Positions 16,744 through 25,719 of a stretch of 64,000 nucleotides of DNA are shown here, one piece after another. The stretch comes from Paenibacillus sp. DMB20 (GTDB taxonomy: Bacteria > Bacillota > Bacilli > Paenibacillales > Paenibacillaceae): assembly GCF_000987955.1 (NCBI RefSeq), contig NZ_LAZU01000036.1, forward strand, positions 186,001 to 250,000. Direction: 5' to 3'. Both the position numbers and the translations under genes were made by a program. Numbering within the stretch: position 1 is the first letter of the stretch; the number at the start of each line of letters is the position of its first letter. Below the pieces are notes generated by a model. The model did not search any database. It saw only the letters and a program-made list of their open reading frames with translations, and was not told the DNA's origin.

Positions 16744-17095
16744 ATGAATAATCCGGCCAACGTGCCAACATTTGCTGAAATCCCCGTATTTGCCGACGGA
16801 GGAGCGGGTGCGAATCCATTCAGATTATCGCAATGGGAGCGTTTGTCTCCAAACCAAGCCTTTTATCGGGAGCAGAAGGGAAAACATGCCGTGATCGTGC
16901 AGCCGCCGTGAACCGGATTTGTTGTTTGCCGAGATGATGGCCAAAGGCATCGTTTCGGGCAGCGGTTACGCGTACGAACAATCTTACATCAGTCTATTTC
17001 GGCTGCACGAGGGCCGTATTACGTTGTGGCGCGAATATTTTAATCCGATCCCGCTTCAGGAAGCTTTAAAATCAATATCCTTATCGGATTCGTGA
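16744..17095 (+). pseudogene. Broken NTF2/SnoaL-like protein gene
   Basis: The ATG at 16744 has a good RBS (GAGGTG) and reads 55 codons to a TGA at 16909-16911. In another frame the sequence from EPDLLFAEMMAKG to LHEGRITLWREYFNPIPLQEAL, ending at 17095, closely resembles the C-terminal strand pattern of SnoaL-like (NTF2-fold) proteins. The combined ~116 residues lack the usual N-terminal helices, so the gene appears truncated as well as shifted. The shift is one extra base (or two missing), opposite in sign to the other frame breaks in this window. It may therefore be a true relic. Confidence 0.5.
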
Positions 17096-17102
17096 TCTTA
17101 TC

Positions 17103-17163
17103 AACAGTTGTATACGAAAGTAAATACTGATATATAGCCCAAACCTTCCACTGTTTCTATATT
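17103..17163 (+). promoter_or_regulatory. Shared promoter/operator copy A, for the sugar-phosphate isomerase gene
   Basis: TGTATACGAAAGTAAATACT (17109-17128) followed by GATATATAGCC and a -10-like TATATT (17158-17163). From 17103 it matches the region at 33103 ahead of the sugar ABC operon at about 32 of 38 positions, and the -10 elements are in nearly the same place. No good -35 is present, which suggests an activator is needed. The AraC-type regulator encoded at 38577 is the obvious candidate. Confidence 0.6.
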
Positions 17164-17220
17164 GTATCATAGGAACGATATAGGCCTGAGCCGCAAACAG
17201 AATCGAAGGGTGGAAATAAG

Positions 17221-18002
17221 ATGAAGGCTTCATTAGCCGTACAGCTTTACACTTTGCGCCATGAATTGGATCTGGATTTTCCCGGCGTGCTGCGGCAGTT
17301 GAAATCCATGGGGTGGGCAGGCGTCGAACTGGCGGGATACCATGGACATTCTCCCGAGCAAGTTGCCGCATGGCTCAGAGAAACGGACCTTCAGGCAGCG
17401 GGAATGCATGTCGGATACGAACGGCTCGTAGGGGAACTGCAGTCCGTGATCGAGGAGGCCTGGATCCTTGAATTAAAACATCTGGTTTGTCCGGGTACTC
17501 CGATGGAATACCGCAGCCCCGAAGGATACCGACTGGTCAAGCAAAAACTTCAGGAAGTTGCCGATATCCTCGAGTCCAAGGGAATCATGCTCAGTTACCA
17601 TAATCATGCATTCGAATTTGATGTTTGTGTCGAAGGCGTCCGGCCCTGGAGTATTTATTGGACGACTCGAATGCAAGAGGGGTGAAGGCGGAAACCGATG
17701 TATACTGGATCCGAAAAGCGGGTTACGATCCCGCTGAATATTTGAATCGGTATACTGGACGAGCTCCGTTGCTTCACTTAAAGGACATGGCTAAGGACGG
17801 GACCGGGGATTACGCGGAGATCGGGACCGGCTTGATCAACTTTGATCCGATTCTGAAGTGGGGGATGGAGAACGGCGTCGAATGGTTCATTGTCGAACAG
17901 GACGAATGCAAAGGGCCCGTCATGGATAGCCTAGGCATCAGCTACGCCAACTTGGTTAGCAGGATAACGAATATCCTGGAAAATCAATATATTTGGGGTT
18001 GA
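17221..18002 (+). pseudogene. Sugar phosphate isomerase/epimerase (xylose-isomerase-like TIM barrel), one frameshift
   Basis: The N-terminal frame (MKASLAVQLYTLRHEL..., LKSMGWAGVELAGYHG, MLSYHNHAFEFD) and the C-terminal frame (ALEYLLDDSNARGVKAETDVYWI, LLHLKDMAKDG, AEIGTGLINF) together make a ~261-residue IolE/YcjR-type barrel. Metal ligands include the Glu/Asp of DVYW and His of HLKD. The join near 17640 needs one inserted base (EGG-PALEYLL). The promoter is nearly identical to that of the ABC operon at 33.1 kb, which also encodes a Gfo/Idh/MocA dehydrogenase. Such isomerase-dehydrogenase pairs catabolise modified sugars or cyclitols. Confidence 0.8.
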
Positions 18003-18039
18003 AACGTTCAATTGTAGAAACCAAGTATTGGGATACGTT

Positions 18040-18070
18040 AAAAAACACTGACGAGTCGTCAGTGTTTTTT
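18040..18070. terminator. Bidirectional terminator between the isomerase and pucR
   Basis: AAAAAACACTGAC-GAGTC-GTCAGTGTTTTTT, a perfect 13-bp stem with A and T runs on either side. Confidence 0.9.
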
Positions 18071-18117
18071 ATGTTTTTCGTGTTCCGTTTCCAATGAGAT
18101 AGCGAATTTGAAAGCGG

Positions 18118-19812
18118 TTATCCCTTAACCATAAGCCGGTAAAGATTTAGAGCCAACTGGATTTGGAACAGCTCGTCGGCGTTTTTTAAGTCCGTGCCCA
18201 ACAATTCCTTGATTTTATCGATGCGGTAGATAAACGTGTTGCGATGGATAAACATGGCTTTCGCCGCTTCGGTGATGTTTTGATTATACATAAAATAGTA
18301 CTCCAAGGTGGATATGAAACGGGTGTTGGCCGTTTGATCATGGTTATGGACCACACCTAGAACCTTATGGAAGAAGGCCTCCATCTCGACGGGTTTGATA
18401 TTGGAATCGAGGAAATGATAGACCGAATAATCCTCGAAGTGGGAAATCGTCCGATTATCGTTAAACCTCTGCATCAGCCTCATGGCCTCCTGGGCTTCAA
18501 AAAAGCTTCGGTGAAGGGAAGGCAGCGTCTTGTATTGGCTGCCGATGCCCATCATAAACCGGACTTCCCTCATCTCCATGGACAGCAGTTCGAGCAGTTC
18601 CTGGGCGAATGTTTTCGTCTCGCTTACGGCAATGGGCGGCTTCTCCTCGTTTCTGCCGATCAGAATGATGATCTGCTGGTTTCTGTAGTAACAGGTAAGC
18701 TCTCCGTTGGCTTTATGGGATTGGCCGTAGATCAGACCTACACATTTTTTGGCGATATGCTCCAGTTCATATTTTCTGTAAACGATATCCGTATAATCCT
18801 CCAGCTTATCGGCTTCAATATGAACGACCATACAGTAATAAACATATTTTACCTTCAGCCCATGCAGGTCCGACAGCGAATGCAGCGTCTCTACCGAGGT
18901 AAAGTTGCCGGACAACAAGTCATCAAAGAAATCCTGCTTGATTTTCAGCTTGACCGCTTCGATCTCCTTGGCTTTGATCCGGTCCAGCGCCAGGATGGTC
19001 GATACATGTTCCAAAGCCATATAGTCAAATTCGCCCAGTATTCGGATGGTTTGGAACACGACGATATAGCCGTATACATGATTGGACACGGCAACGGGCA
19101 TGATTCGGCATTTGAAGGCTTGATCCCGGTAACGGTAGGTGCGTTTGATCGATTTTTTGATCTCGCTGATGTATTTTGGAATCGCTTCCGTAAATTCCGC
19201 GGGAAAGACGGGGCGATTGCGCACGAGCGGAAGCATTTGCCGAAGGGGCGCTTCATTGTCTTTATGATCCGTGTAGCCGAGTAAATTCCAGTCCCGGTCA
19301 AGGATCAGGACGGGATTATGAATGGTATCGGCCAATTCCGCCGATATCTGCTCAATGCCGCCGCCCTCAAGCGCGATTTTGAAGAGGGCGTTATGCAAAT
19401 CCAGGGATCTCCGGTTCATGGCGTCATAGTCCGCATTGGTTTTCTCGTTAATGATGGCAATCACCCGGGACAGCGTATACTCAAAAGGCAGCTCAAGGAT
19501 GGGCAGTCCGTGTTTGTCGGCAAGATCGATCATGTTCCGGGGAACTTTGTCGAAATAGCGTTTGATTTTGATGCATAGGCCGGCACAATTATTTTCCACC
19601 AGCTCTTGAATGATCTTGTTTTGCAGCTCCTCGCTGTCTTTGAAAATGTATCCCGTAGATAATAGCAGCTCGTTCGAGGTCAGCCAATCGAAAACGTCCG
19701 GGTTTTCGATGATATTGACGATAGAGATTTGATTATCGAGTCCCGCCGCCCCCGCTACAAGCTTTATTCCTTCTATGGCTTTGATATTCAATATATCTTT
19801 TACGGTTAACAT
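18118..19812 (-). CDS. PucR-family transcriptional regulator
   Basis: 564 residues from the ATG at 19812 (GGGGGT RBS); a longer in-frame start at 19857 would run through the palindrome and lacks an RBS. The N-terminal PucR domain (LTVKDILNIKAIEGIKLVAGAAGLD, NPDVFDWLTSNELLLSTGY) binds a small effector. A GAF-like middle and a C-terminal PucR-type HTH (NITEAAKAMFIHRNTFIYRIDKIKELLG) follow. In Bacillus PucR activates purine/allantoin catabolism. Here it is divergent from an allFGH-like operon, which it presumably controls. A near-perfect palindrome just upstream of its start suggests autoregulation. Confidence 0.88.
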   Translation of the reverse strand: MLTVKDILNIKAIEGIKLVAGAAGLDNQISIVNIIENPDVFDWLTSNELLLSTGYIFKDSEELQNKIIQELVENNCAGLCIKIKRYFDKVPRNMIDLADKHGLPILELPFEYTLSRVIAIINEKTNADYDAMNRRSLDLHNALFKIALEGGGIEQISAELADTIHNPVLILDRDWNLLGYTDHKDNEAPLRQMLPLVRNRPVFPAEFTEAIPKYISEIKKSIKRTYRYRDQAFKCRIMPVAVSNHVYGYIVVFQTIRILGEFDYMALEHVSTILALDRIKAKEIEAVKLKIKQDFFDDLLSGNFTSVETLHSLSDLHGLKVKYVYYCMVVHIEADKLEDYTDIVYRKYELEHIAKKCVGLIYGQSHKANGELTCYYRNQQIIILIGRNEEKPPIAVSETKTFAQELLELLSMEMREVRFMMGIGSQYKTLPSLHRSFFEAQEAMRLMQRFNDNRTISHFEDYSVYHFLDSNIKPVEMEAFFHKVLGVVHNHDQTANTRFISTLEYYFMYNQNITEAAKAMFIHRNTFIYRIDKIKELLGTDLKNADELFQIQLALNLYRLMVKG

Positions 19813-19838
19813 GAAAATACCCCCAAACTCGATTCCTG

Positions 19839-19859
19839 TATTGTGCACGGTGCACAATA
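19839..19859. promoter_or_regulatory. Palindromic operator candidate upstream of pucR
   Basis: ATTGTGCAC-G-GTGCACAAT plus one flanking T/A pair, a perfect dyad around 19849, 27 bp upstream of the pucR start. A natural binding site for a dimeric regulator, most simply PucR itself. Confidence 0.55.
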
Positions 19860-19949
19860 AATAGTCATGGTTTTTAGTTTCGCTGTATAATGACCGTTTT
19901 ATGGCCCAGGGCTACAATAAGGGTGTCAGGTACGGCATAACTTTCGAGA

Positions 19950-19965
19950 TGTGATATAATTCACA
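19950..19965 (+). promoter_or_regulatory. Inverted repeat TGTGA-N6-TCACA over a TATAAT, upstream of the allH-like gene
   Basis: TGTGATATAATTCACA contains a perfect TATAAT (19955-19960) inside a TGTGA/TCACA dyad, 110 bp ahead of the first gene of the divergent operon. It could be the -10 region overlapped by a regulator site. No convincing -35 is visible. Confidence 0.35.
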
Positions 19966-20075
19966 AAAATTACGGATACAAACGTTCCCCCGCTTTTTTA
20001 ATATCAGTGTAGCATTCAAGATCGTTGATCTACAAGCCGGAGAAGATTGGAGCAACCTGTCTCGAAGGGGAGAGG

Positions 20076-21056
20076 ATGCCTGACAAGACAAGCGCCGCGG
20101 CGGAACCGGATCCCATCGATGAAGGAGGAAATCAAACGAAGTATTCCGAGCTTATGTGCAGCAAAGACAACCCTTATGCCAGTTTTGCCATCTCCGGCGA
20201 CGAAGTATTCATCAAGAGGCTAAGGGAACGGGGCTTTCGCGGAACTATTCACAGTATCTTCGATCGAACGGTAAACATAAAATGTGATTTCACCCGCGAT
20301 TTGTATACGGTTGCAAGCCGTAAAACGGATAATGCTCCTCATACGATCGTGGCGGATATCGACAGCTGCGCCGGAAGGGGACTTGCCATTGGCGACCCGG
20401 TTATATTGACGGATGGTCAACTTCTACTTGGTCCCAAGCTGGCTGTTTCAGTGGAACAAGCTGCGGTTTGGCGCTGTGCATTGCCCGCCTATCCTACTGC
20501 GGATGAGCCGCTGAGATCCAATTTGGCCGAGGCCGTAAAGGAGATCGGAAGCCGCGGAAGAGGCGGCGGCACGATCCGCTCGGCCGATGCCGGGAGCATT
20601 GAAATCGAAACGGCAAGATTGTTGAACGAACGTACGGCGGACCTTCTTCGGGAGCTGTCCCAAGTCCGTATGGAGAAAGCCTTTTCTTATGCAATTCGAC
20701 TAATCGGACTTGGACCCGGTTTGACTCCGTCCGGCGACGATTTTTTGACGGGATTGTTTGCGGCGATGAATCTGCCGAAGAGCCCGCTGTATTCACGGCG
20801 TTTCTGGTGCCGGGATGTCGAGGCTGCGGCAGCCTCGATGACGAACGAGATCAGCTGCATGGCCATGAAAAAGGCAGCGATCGGCCAAGTCAGGGAATCC
20901 ATCGTTGATCTTGCGCATTCCCTGATCCATGGCAGCAGGGACGGGATGCTTTCCAGCCTTTCCGCGGTTTTGGATATCGGGTCCTCATCCGGAAGCGATA
21001 TCGCCCTCGGACTGGCGAAAGGGCTGGAGCTTAACTTAAAACTCAGCAGGAGGTAA
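20076..21056 (+). CDS. DUF2877 protein, AllH/YlbF-like (oxamate carbamoyltransferase subunit candidate)
   Basis: About 326 residues from the ATG at 20076 (AAGGGGAG upstream); a start at 20025 is possible but has no RBS. The DUF2877 signature GLGPGLTPSGDDFLTGLFAA is at residues ~209-228. In E. coli the homologue YlbF (AllH) acts with FdrA (AllF) and YlbE (AllG) in oxamate carbamoyl transfer at the end of anaerobic allantoin breakdown. Here the same three families occur in order, 3 bp and 1 bp apart. The N-terminal ~40 residues are variable, so the start is uncertain. Confidence 0.75.
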   Translation: MPDKTSAAAEPDPIDEGGNQTKYSELMCSKDNPYASFAISGDEVFIKRLRERGFRGTIHSIFDRTVNIKCDFTRDLYTVASRKTDNAPHTIVADIDSCAGRGLAIGDPVILTDGQLLLGPKLAVSVEQAAVWRCALPAYPTADEPLRSNLAEAVKEIGSRGRGGGTIRSADAGSIEIETARLLNERTADLLRELSQVRMEKAFSYAIRLIGLGPGLTPSGDDFLTGLFAAMNLPKSPLYSRRFWCRDVEAAAASMTNEISCMAMKKAAIGQVRESIVDLAHSLIHGSRDGMLSSLSAVLDIGSSSGSDIALGLAKGLELNLKLSRR

Positions 21057-21059
21057 GAT

Positions 21060-22604
21060 ATGTCGACCAAAGTAGTCATTAAGAAAAACACGTATTTCGA
21101 TTCGGTTTCCCTCATGTCGCTATCGACGAAAGCGAACCAGATCGCCGGCGTCGAGCAGGCTTTTATCGCCATGGGAACGCAAATGAACAAAGAAGTCCTG
21201 GAAAATGTCGGTCTGATGACCGAGGAGCTTGCGGAAGCCAAAAACAGCGATTTAATGATCGTCATCAAAACGGAGTCTCCCGAGGCTGCCGAAAGCGCTT
21301 ATGAAAGCATTGAACAGCTGTTTGCCAAAAAAGACAGCGGCTTGGGCGGAGGCGAACTCCAATTTCCAACCATCGATTCGGCGGTTCAGCATCTCCCGTC
21401 AGCCAATCTGGCCGTGATTTCGGTCAACGGTGCTTTTGCGGCCAGAGAGGCCAGAAAAGCGCTGGAACATGATCTCCACGTCATGATGTTTAGCGATAAC
21501 GTAAGCGTGGAGGAGGAGATTGAGCTTAAGACGCTGGCTCATGAACGCGGATTGCTCATGATGGGACCCGATTGCGGAACCGCAATCATTGGAAATGTGG
21601 GTTTATGCTTTGCCAATAAGGTTCGGAAAGGGAGTATCGGCATTGTCGGCGCTTCCGGTACGGGAAGCCAGGAGATCAGCGTCCGCATTCACGATTTCGG
21701 CGGCGGCGTCTCCCAACTGATCGGCACGGGCGGCAGGGACCTGAGCGAAAAGGTCGGCGGCATCATGATGCTGGACGCCATGAGAGCGCTTAACCATGAC
21801 GAAGCGACCAAGGTGATCGTCCTGATTTCGAAACCTCCGGCCAAAAGCGTGGAACAAAAGGTGCTGGCCGAAATTCAAAACATGAGCAAGCCTGTCGTGG
21901 TCTGCTTTATCGGCGGCTCCGAAGAAGCGGTTGTGAACGCGGGCGGACATTTTGCCAAAACAACCAAGGAAGCCGCGCTGAAAGCCGTCATCCTATCCGG
22001 CGTGGATGAGAGCAAGATCGACAAGCATCCTTTGAACTTGCCGCTCATCGAGGAAGTAAAGGCGAAATTGAAGCCGGAGCAAAAATATATCCGCGGCCTG
22101 TTCTGCGGCGGCACGCTCTGCGACGAGGCCATGTATCTTGCCATGGAGAAATACGGCGATGTGTACAGCAACATTCCGAAAGATCCCGAATATAAGCTTG
22201 CCGATATCCATGTCAGCCAGGCACACACCTTCATCGATTTCGGGGACGACGAATTTACGAACGGCAAGCCGCACCCGATGATCGACCCTTCCACGCGGAT
22301 TGCCAGATTCAAGGAGGAAGCGAAAGATCCTTCGGTCGGCGTGATTCTGATGGACTTCGTGCTCGGTTACGGGGCACATGAAGACCCTGTAGGGGTTATG
22401 CTCCCGGCGATCATCGAAGCCAAGAAAGAGGCTGCGCAGGAAGGACGGCATCTTGAAATCGTGGGTTACGTCCTGGGAACCGACTTGGATTCTCCGTCGG
22501 TCGAGGAGCAGCTCTCCAAGCTGGTTTCGGCCGGGGTAACTTATGCCAGCAGCAGCACGAACGCCGGTCTTCTTTCCCGGGGTTTTGTAGAGAAGGGAGT
22601 TTGA
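21060..22604 (+). CDS. fdrA: Acyl-CoA synthetase-like protein FdrA (AllF-like)
   Basis: 514 residues. It has a Rossmann-type CoA/nucleotide-binding block (KGSIGIVGASGTGSQEISVR, then GTGGRDLSEKVGG) and a second ligase-like half (FCGGTLCDEAMY) as in succinyl-CoA synthetase-related FdrA proteins. RBS AGGAGGT overlaps the previous stop. FdrA was named from a suppressor of FtsH defects; later genetics in E. coli placed it with YlbE and YlbF in oxamate carbamoyltransferase. Colocation here with DUF1116, DUF2877 and carbamate kinase supports that complex. Whether oxamate is the true substrate in this organism is an inference. Confidence 0.88.
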   Translation: MSTKVVIKKNTYFDSVSLMSLSTKANQIAGVEQAFIAMGTQMNKEVLENVGLMTEELAEAKNSDLMIVIKTESPEAAESAYESIEQLFAKKDSGLGGGELQFPTIDSAVQHLPSANLAVISVNGAFAAREARKALEHDLHVMMFSDNVSVEEEIELKTLAHERGLLMMGPDCGTAIIGNVGLCFANKVRKGSIGIVGASGTGSQEISVRIHDFGGGVSQLIGTGGRDLSEKVGGIMMLDAMRALNHDEATKVIVLISKPPAKSVEQKVLAEIQNMSKPVVVCFIGGSEEAVVNAGGHFAKTTKEAALKAVILSGVDESKIDKHPLNLPLIEEVKAKLKPEQKYIRGLFCGGTLCDEAMYLAMEKYGDVYSNIPKDPEYKLADIHVSQAHTFIDFGDDEFTNGKPHPMIDPSTRIARFKEEAKDPSVGVILMDFVLGYGAHEDPVGVMLPAIIEAKKEAAQEGRHLEIVGYVLGTDLDSPSVEEQLSKLVSAGVTYASSSTNAGLLSRGFVEKGV

Positions 22605-22605
22605 C

Positions 22606-24033
22606 ATGAACAAAATCAACGAACTATTCAAGAGCAATCTTCACGTTATCAACGTCGGCCTGGAAATGTTCAAAGAGGATATTCTGAAGCAGAAGGGCAG
22701 CGTTGCCCATCTCGAATGGAGGCCTCCGGGCGGCGGAAAGCCCGAGCTGATTTCGGCTCTGGACCGGCTTGAAAAACCGGAAATACTCGAGAAGATCGAA
22801 GCCGCCAACAAGCTTGCCGTAGAGCGGATCGTCAATTCGCAGCCGGTCTTGATCGGATTCGATCAGGCGATCAATGTCGTGCCTGGCATGACCAAAACGA
22901 CGATACTCCATGCGGGACCTCCGATAACCTGGGATCGCATGAGCGGGCCGATGAAAGGGGCGGTGACCGGCGCGCTGGTCTTTGAAGGCTTGGCGAAGGA
23001 TTTGGAAGAAGCCGAAGCGCTGGCTGCGTCGGGCGAAATTACATTTTCTCCATGCCACGAGCATAATTGCGTAGGCTCCATGGCCGGCGTCACCTCGGCT
23101 TCGATGTTCATGCATATCGTCGAGAACCGGACTTACGGCAACATTGCCTACACCAACCTGAGCGAGCAGCTGTCCAAAATCTTGCGGATGGGTGCGAACG
23201 ACGAAACGGTTATCGCCCGCCTTAACTGGATGCGGGATGTGCTCGGGCCGATGCTGCGCGAGGCGATGAGACATTCCGAGAACGGCATCGATCTGCGGCT
23301 GATGCTCTCGCAGGCGCTTCATATGGGAGACGAATGCCATAACCGAAACAATGCCGGCACGACGCTGCTGATACAGGCACTGACGCCGTTGATTTTAAAG
23401 ACCGGTTTTACGACCGAGCAAAAAATCGAGGTATTCGAATTCGTGGCCAGCAGCGATTATTTCTCGGGTCCGACCTGGATGGCGCTCTGCAAATGCGCGC
23501 TTGATGCGGCGCACGGCATCGAGCACAGCACGATTGTCACCACGATGGCCCGCAACGGGGTGGAGTTCGGCATCCGCGTCAGCGGCATGCCGGGGAACAC
23601 CTGGTTTACGGGGCCGGCCCAGAAAGTAATCGGCCCGATGTTTGCCGGGTACAAACCCGAAGATGCGGGACTGGATATCGGAGACAGCGCGATTACCGAG
23701 ACCTACGGGATCGGCGGATTCGCAATGGCTACGGCCCCCGCAATCGTTGCGCTTGTAGGCGGCACCGTGGATGAAGCGATGAACTATTCGGTCAAAATGA
23801 AGGAAATTACGACAGCGGAAAATCCGAATGTCACGATCCCGTTGTTGAATTTCAGCGGCATTCCTACGGGGATCGACATCCGCAAGGTGGCTCAAACCGG
23901 CATTCTGCCGGTCATCAATACCGCCATCGCGCACAAGGCCCCCGGCATCGGAATGATCGGGGCCGGCATCACGCACCCTCCTGTCGATTGCTTCGAAAAA
24001 GCTCTGCTTGCCTTAAGCGAAAATATCCAATAA
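22606..24033 (+). CDS. DUF1116 protein, AllG/YlbE-like
   Basis: 475 residues matching the YlbE/DUF1116 family: VHxxWxPP-like LEWRPPGGGKPEL, FDQAINVVPGMTKTTILHAGPPITWDRMSGPMKGAV (read across residues ~85-120), SPCHEHNCVGSMAGVTS, MGDECHNRNNAGT and GFAMATAPAIVALVGG. The His/Cys-rich conserved loops look catalytic. It starts one base after the FdrA stop, so the stoichiometry is probably coupled. It is the presumed partner of FdrA and DUF2877 in a carbamoyl-transfer complex that produces carbamoyl phosphate for the downstream carbamate kinase. Confidence 0.85.
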   Translation: MNKINELFKSNLHVINVGLEMFKEDILKQKGSVAHLEWRPPGGGKPELISALDRLEKPEILEKIEAANKLAVERIVNSQPVLIGFDQAINVVPGMTKTTILHAGPPITWDRMSGPMKGAVTGALVFEGLAKDLEEAEALAASGEITFSPCHEHNCVGSMAGVTSASMFMHIVENRTYGNIAYTNLSEQLSKILRMGANDETVIARLNWMRDVLGPMLREAMRHSENGIDLRLMLSQALHMGDECHNRNNAGTTLLIQALTPLILKTGFTTEQKIEVFEFVASSDYFSGPTWMALCKCALDAAHGIEHSTIVTTMARNGVEFGIRVSGMPGNTWFTGPAQKVIGPMFAGYKPEDAGLDIGDSAITETYGIGGFAMATAPAIVALVGGTVDEAMNYSVKMKEITTAENPNVTIPLLNFSGIPTGIDIRKVAQTGILPVINTAIAHKAPGIGMIGAGITHPPVDCFEKALLALSENIQ

Positions 24034-24047
24034 TCGAAGACATCCAT

Positions 24048-24088
24048 CCGGCAGTTCCCCTGCCGGAGGATCCTTATTCCGGAACTGC
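24048..24088 (+). other. Two mutually exclusive hairpins ahead of the permease gene
   Basis: CCGGCAG/CTGCCGG (24048-24054 with 24060-24066) competes with GCAGTTCC/GGAACTGC (24051-24058 with 24081-24088). There is no T tract, so it is not a plain terminator. It may tune translation or mRNA processing between the enzyme and transport parts of the operon. Confidence 0.35.
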
Positions 24089-24116
24089 ATTGCTAACGAG
24101 CTGAGGAGGAAATGGA

Positions 24117-25688
24117 ATGGATCAAGCATTAAAGAAAATGTTATGGAAAAAAGGAGATTGGGCTGCATTTTTCGGTTTGCTGGCCAACAATTTGACTAAT
24201 TTGCTGACCATGGTCTCGCTGTTGATCTTCGTGGTAGGGTTCCCGGAGGATATGGTGTACGGAAGAGTGGTTCCCGCATTCGGTCTGGCTATCTTCATTG
24301 CGAGCATAGCTTACGGCTGGTTCGGTTATCAGCTCGCTAAAAAAACCGGTCGAACCGATATTACCGCTCTGCCGTCAGGCCCAAGCGCCCCCTCCATTTT
24401 TACCGTAACCTTCCTGGTATTGATACCTGTTTTCAGAGAAACGAACAATGCGGAATTCGCCCTGCAAATCGGCCTGGTATGGTGTTTCTTCGAGGCGATG
24501 ATCCTTGTCGTCGGCTCTTTCCTGGGCGATCTTCTCAGAAGGCTGATACCGAGAACCGTACTCTTGTCCTGTTTGTCCGGACTCGGCTTGCTGCTTCTCG
24601 CCATGAACCCGATGCTGCAATCCTTTGAAACGCCGATCGTCGCTTTTGTGGTCCTGGTCATTATCTTCATTAACTGGTTCGGAAAATCGCCGATATTCAA
24701 AAAAATTCCGACAGGTTTCCTGCTGTTGTTCGCAGGCACGCTGCTGGCGTGGGTGTTCGGGCTGCAAAATCCGGAAGCGATTTCGACGGCGCTCGGAACG
24801 TTGGGATTCAACCCGCCGGAAGTGCATATTACGAGCCTGCTTCAAGGAATTCCCCACGCGCTTCCTTACTTGGCATCGGCGATTCCGCTTGGACTTGCCA
24901 ACTATATTTTCGACTTGGAAAATATCGAGAGCGCGCATGCCGCAGGCGATAATTACAATACCCGCAAAGTCATGATGACCAATGGCATCGCTTCCAGCAT
25001 CGGGGCATTTACCGGAAATCCGTTCCCCGTGACCGTATATATCGGACATGCCGGATGGAAATCCATCGGTGCGGGATTGGGTTATACGATCGCATCGGGA
25101 TTTGCCATGCTGATCATCAGCCTGTTTGGCATCGGGGCGCTGCTACTGTCAATCATTCCGGTTGTGGCGATCGTGCCGATACTGGTTTACGTCGGGGTGG
25201 TCACCGCCAACCAGGTCGTCCGGGAAACGCCAAAACCGGAGGTGCCCGTTATCTTTATCACCTTGTTCCCGTGGATTGCCAACTGGGCTTTGACGCTCGC
25301 CAATAATATATTCAATGCGGCCGGAACCTCGACCTCCAAAGTAGGAATCGACCTGCTCTTAAGCAAGGGCGTTTACTATAACGGCTTAATGCACCTTGGC
25401 AACGGGGCACCGCTGAGCAGTTTGATTTGGGGATCGATTACGATTTTCGCCATCCTCAACAAGCCGCTTCGGGCCGCAACTTTCGCGGTGATCGCGGCCG
25501 GACTGTCTTTATTGGGCATCATCCATGCGCCTACCGTAGGCTTTGCCCAACCATCGCTAATGCCGTTCGTTTATGCCTACCTGATGGTAGCCGCGCTGTT
25601 TGTCTATAAGCACTTTGCCGATCTTCGGGATCCGGCCCATAAATTGCAACCGCAAGATACTCCGGCAGCCAACGAAGCCAAGTCATGA
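24117..25688 (+). CDS. NCS2/AzgA-like purine or cyclic-amide permease
   Basis: 523 residues with ~12-14 hydrophobic segments. The region TDITALPSGPSAPSIFTVTF and the later GLANYIFDLENIESAHAAGDNYNTRKVM and FTGNPFPVTVYIGHAGWK segments resemble nucleobase-cation symporter-2 relatives, in which these positions line the substrate site. It has a strong RBS (GAGGAGGAAATGGA). Its place between the carbamoyl-transfer genes and carbamate kinase suggests import of the degraded compound, such as a purine, allantoin-like ureide or related amide. The exact specificity is not evident. Confidence 0.75.
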   Translation: MDQALKKMLWKKGDWAAFFGLLANNLTNLLTMVSLLIFVVGFPEDMVYGRVVPAFGLAIFIASIAYGWFGYQLAKKTGRTDITALPSGPSAPSIFTVTFLVLIPVFRETNNAEFALQIGLVWCFFEAMILVVGSFLGDLLRRLIPRTVLLSCLSGLGLLLLAMNPMLQSFETPIVAFVVLVIIFINWFGKSPIFKKIPTGFLLLFAGTLLAWVFGLQNPEAISTALGTLGFNPPEVHITSLLQGIPHALPYLASAIPLGLANYIFDLENIESAHAAGDNYNTRKVMMTNGIASSIGAFTGNPFPVTVYIGHAGWKSIGAGLGYTIASGFAMLIISLFGIGALLLSIIPVVAIVPILVYVGVVTANQVVRETPKPEVPVIFITLFPWIANWALTLANNIFNAAGTSTSKVGIDLLLSKGVYYNGLMHLGNGAPLSSLIWGSITIFAILNKPLRAATFAVIAAGLSLLGIIHAPTVGFAQPSLMPFVYAYLMVAALFVYKHFADLRDPAHKLQPQDTPAANEAKS

Positions 25689-25719
25689 TCCGAAACCATC
25701 AATGAAAGGGAGGCAATCC

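Noticed and set aside
19950..19965. TGTGA-N6-TCACA as a true CRP site
   Set aside because: Classical cAMP-CRP control is not expected in this group; kept only as an unspecific inverted repeat.
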